Source of the DNA: Verrucomicrobiota bacterium
GTDB lineage: Bacteria; Verrucomicrobiota; Verrucomicrobiia; Chthoniobacterales; Chthoniobacteraceae
Assembly: GCA_014189875.1 (NCBI GenBank)
Contig: BJFP01000003.1
Span: forward strand, 1 to 43,073
Reading direction: 5' to 3'
DNA length: 43,073 bases
Shown piece after piece: positions 41,920-43,073 of this stretch (the stretch's first letter is position 1; each line of letters starts with the position of its first letter). A model generated the notes under the pieces. That model was not told the origin of the DNA. It did not search any database and saw only the letters and a program-made list of their open reading frames with translations. The position numbers were made by a program, and so were the translations under genes.

Positions 41920-43073
41920 TTACTTTTTCTGCTTCGGAGAAAGGTAGAACACCACGAGTCCCGAGAGGATGGTTCCGAGGCCGGCGAGGGATTCCTTCGG
42001 ATTCTCGGCGAAGACGTGCCAGAGCATCCAGCCGTTCACGATGAGGAAAATCGCGGGCGTGACCGGGTAGCCCCATGCGCGGACGGGGCGGGGGAGATTC
42101 GGCTCGCGCACGCGGAGGACGTAAACGCCGAGCACGACGAGCGCGGAGCAGAGTGAGATGGTGAACTGCACGTAGGTGAGCACCTTTTGGAACGAGTCCG
42201 TGGCGACCATGAGCGCGGCAATCGCCGTCTGCAGGAGCGTGGCATAGATGGGGATGCCGCTGGTGTTCACGAGGGAGAAGGGGCGCAGCACGCGGTTATC
42301 CTCGCCCATGGTGGCGGTGACGCGCGGGCCGATCCACTGCATGGAGCCGATGTGGGAGAGGAGGCCTGCGGCGATGAGCAGGGCCATCCATTTTCCACCT
42401 GCGACGCCAAAGACGTGCGTGCCCGCGATGAGGCCGACTTCGTTCTGGCCGCTGAGTTCCGCGGCAGGCGCGGCGCGGAGGAAGATGGCGTTCATCGCGA
42501 TGTAGAGCACGGTGACGATGACGGTGCCGAGGGCCATGGAGAGCGGGACGTTGCGCGAGGGATTGCGCACTTCGGCGGTGACGTAGGTGGAGGCGTTCCA
42601 GCCCGCGTAGGCGAACATGACGTAAACGAGGCTCGTGGCAAAACCGGGGCTGAACATGCGCGCCGTATCACCCGCCTGCGGGATGAGCGCGCTGCCGTGC
42701 GCGGGCGCAAAGAAGCCGATCCCGAGGAACACGAGGATGGCGAGAAAGGAGAGCGACGTGGAGACATTCTGGAACCACTCGCGCAGCTTCGCGCTGGCAA
42801 GCATGGCGACGGTGATGAATGCGAGTGCGGCGAAGGCCATGGGCAGGGCCCCGAGGGCCGGCCTGATCCCGTGGATGTAATTTCCAAACGCCATCGCCCC
42901 GAGCGCGACCGGCGCGGCAAACCCTGCCGTGATCGAGATCCATCCTGCGAGGAACCCGACGGACGGATGGAAGATGCGCGTGAGGAAATGATACTCGCCA
43001 CCGCTGCGCGGGAGCGCCGCCGCAAGCTCCGCATAGGCGACACCGCCGCAGAATGCGCACACGCCGCCGACGA
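41920..43073 (-). CDS. APC-superfamily amino acid permease, N-terminus outside window
   Basis: Inner-membrane amino acid/polyamine transporter of the APC superfamily. The frame is open to the right edge (last whole codon at 43071), so roughly the first 50 residues are missing; the internal GTG at 43062 is not a real start. Visible family stretches: YAELAAALPRSGGEYHFLTR in helix 2-3, FVGFLAGW-like VGFLAGWISITAGFAAPVAL, YVMFAYAGWNASTYVTAEVR (helix 6 with the E-x-NP motif, EVRNPSRNVP) and RVTATMGEDN after helix 8. About ten membrane helices are in the part seen. The C-terminus is short and basic (LSPKQKK). Substrate cannot be told from sequence. Confidence 0.92.
   Translation of the reverse strand, partial: VGGVCAFCGGVAYAELAAALPRSGGEYHFLTRIFHPSVGFLAGWISITAGFAAPVALGAMAFGNYIHGIRPALGALPMAFAALAFITVAMLASAKLREWFQNVSTSLSFLAILVFLGIGFFAPAHGSALIPQAGDTARMFSPGFATSLVYVMFAYAGWNASTYVTAEVRNPSRNVPLSMALGTVIVTVLYIAMNAIFLRAAPAAELSGQNEVGLIAGTHVFGVAGGKWMALLIAAGLLSHIGSMQWIGPRVTATMGEDNRVLRPFSLVNTSGIPIYATLLQTAIAALMVATDSFQKVLTYVQFTISLCSALVVLGVYVLRVREPNLPRPVRAWGYPVTPAIFLIVNGWMLWHVFAENPKESLAGLGTILSGLVVFYLSPKQKK

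Overview
The window is high-GC bacterial DNA and most resembles a member of the Verrucomicrobiota (Spartobacteria/Chthoniobacter-like). This is an inference from gene content: Tat-exported DUF1501 proteins, a cytochrome-type DUF1549/DUF1553 protein, secreted PQQ-like beta-propellers, a Tat-exported Gfo/Idh/MocA protein, an SHD1-domain secreted protease, the long form of IspG, and lptD showing an LPS-type outer membrane. No rRNA, tRNA, CRISPR array or intact prophage was found.

Layout. 1-447: start of htpG (-), cut by the window edge. 602-2062: DUF1501 protein (+). 2107-3546: lower-GC island with a truncated C5-cytosine methyltransferase, a 59-aa ORF and a DUF3883-like putative nuclease, then a broken DUF1501 remnant (3696-4205, -). 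4389-10192 (-): envelope/isoprenoid operon cdsA-dxr-rseP-ispG. 10594-14320 (+): lptD and serS. 14354-18988 (-): DUF1549/DUF1553 protein, DUF1501 protein and a stub of a DJ-1/PfpI gene. 19044-20093 (-): xylose isomerase. 20292-20987: decayed ISAs1-type insertion sequence and other debris. 21106-21840 (-): UbiE/MenG methyltransferase. 22060-26134: NhaR-like LysR regulator (-) divergent from a cassette (+) of ribosome-hibernation factor, DUF1232 protein, membrane CBS protein, tandem universal stress protein and glycogen-binding CBM48 protein, ending in the remnant of a zinc alcohol dehydrogenase. 26707-27894 (-): stand-alone ketosynthase. 28257-35096 (+): tight operon of two beta-propeller proteins around a two-gene nucleotidyltransferase module, then an MFS transporter. 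35185-37553 (+): ANL-type adenylating enzyme, Uma2 nuclease-fold protein, secreted hypothetical. 37584-43073 (-): DnaJ-like co-chaperone, Gfo/Idh/MocA oxidoreductase, SHD1/HExxH protease and an APC permease cut by the right edge.

How the parts fit. The cdsA-dxr-rseP-ispG block joins phospholipid precursor synthesis, two MEP-pathway steps and regulated intramembrane proteolysis; lptD starts divergently from it. The DUF1549/1553-DUF1501 pair and the secreted propellers are typical of exported carbohydrate/redox functions in this phylum, but their substrates are unknown. The LysR-controlled cassette at 23-26 kb looks like a dormancy or energy-stress module and is the most coherent candidate system.

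The most striking non-genic feature is repeat activity inside and between genes. Paired inverted palindromes occur in the ispG coding frame and in two intergenic gaps. Two different heptanucleotide repeats, each exactly four units, lie in frame in dxr and in the DUF1553 gene. A dispersed composite element of about 165-205 bp is present twice in opposite orientation.
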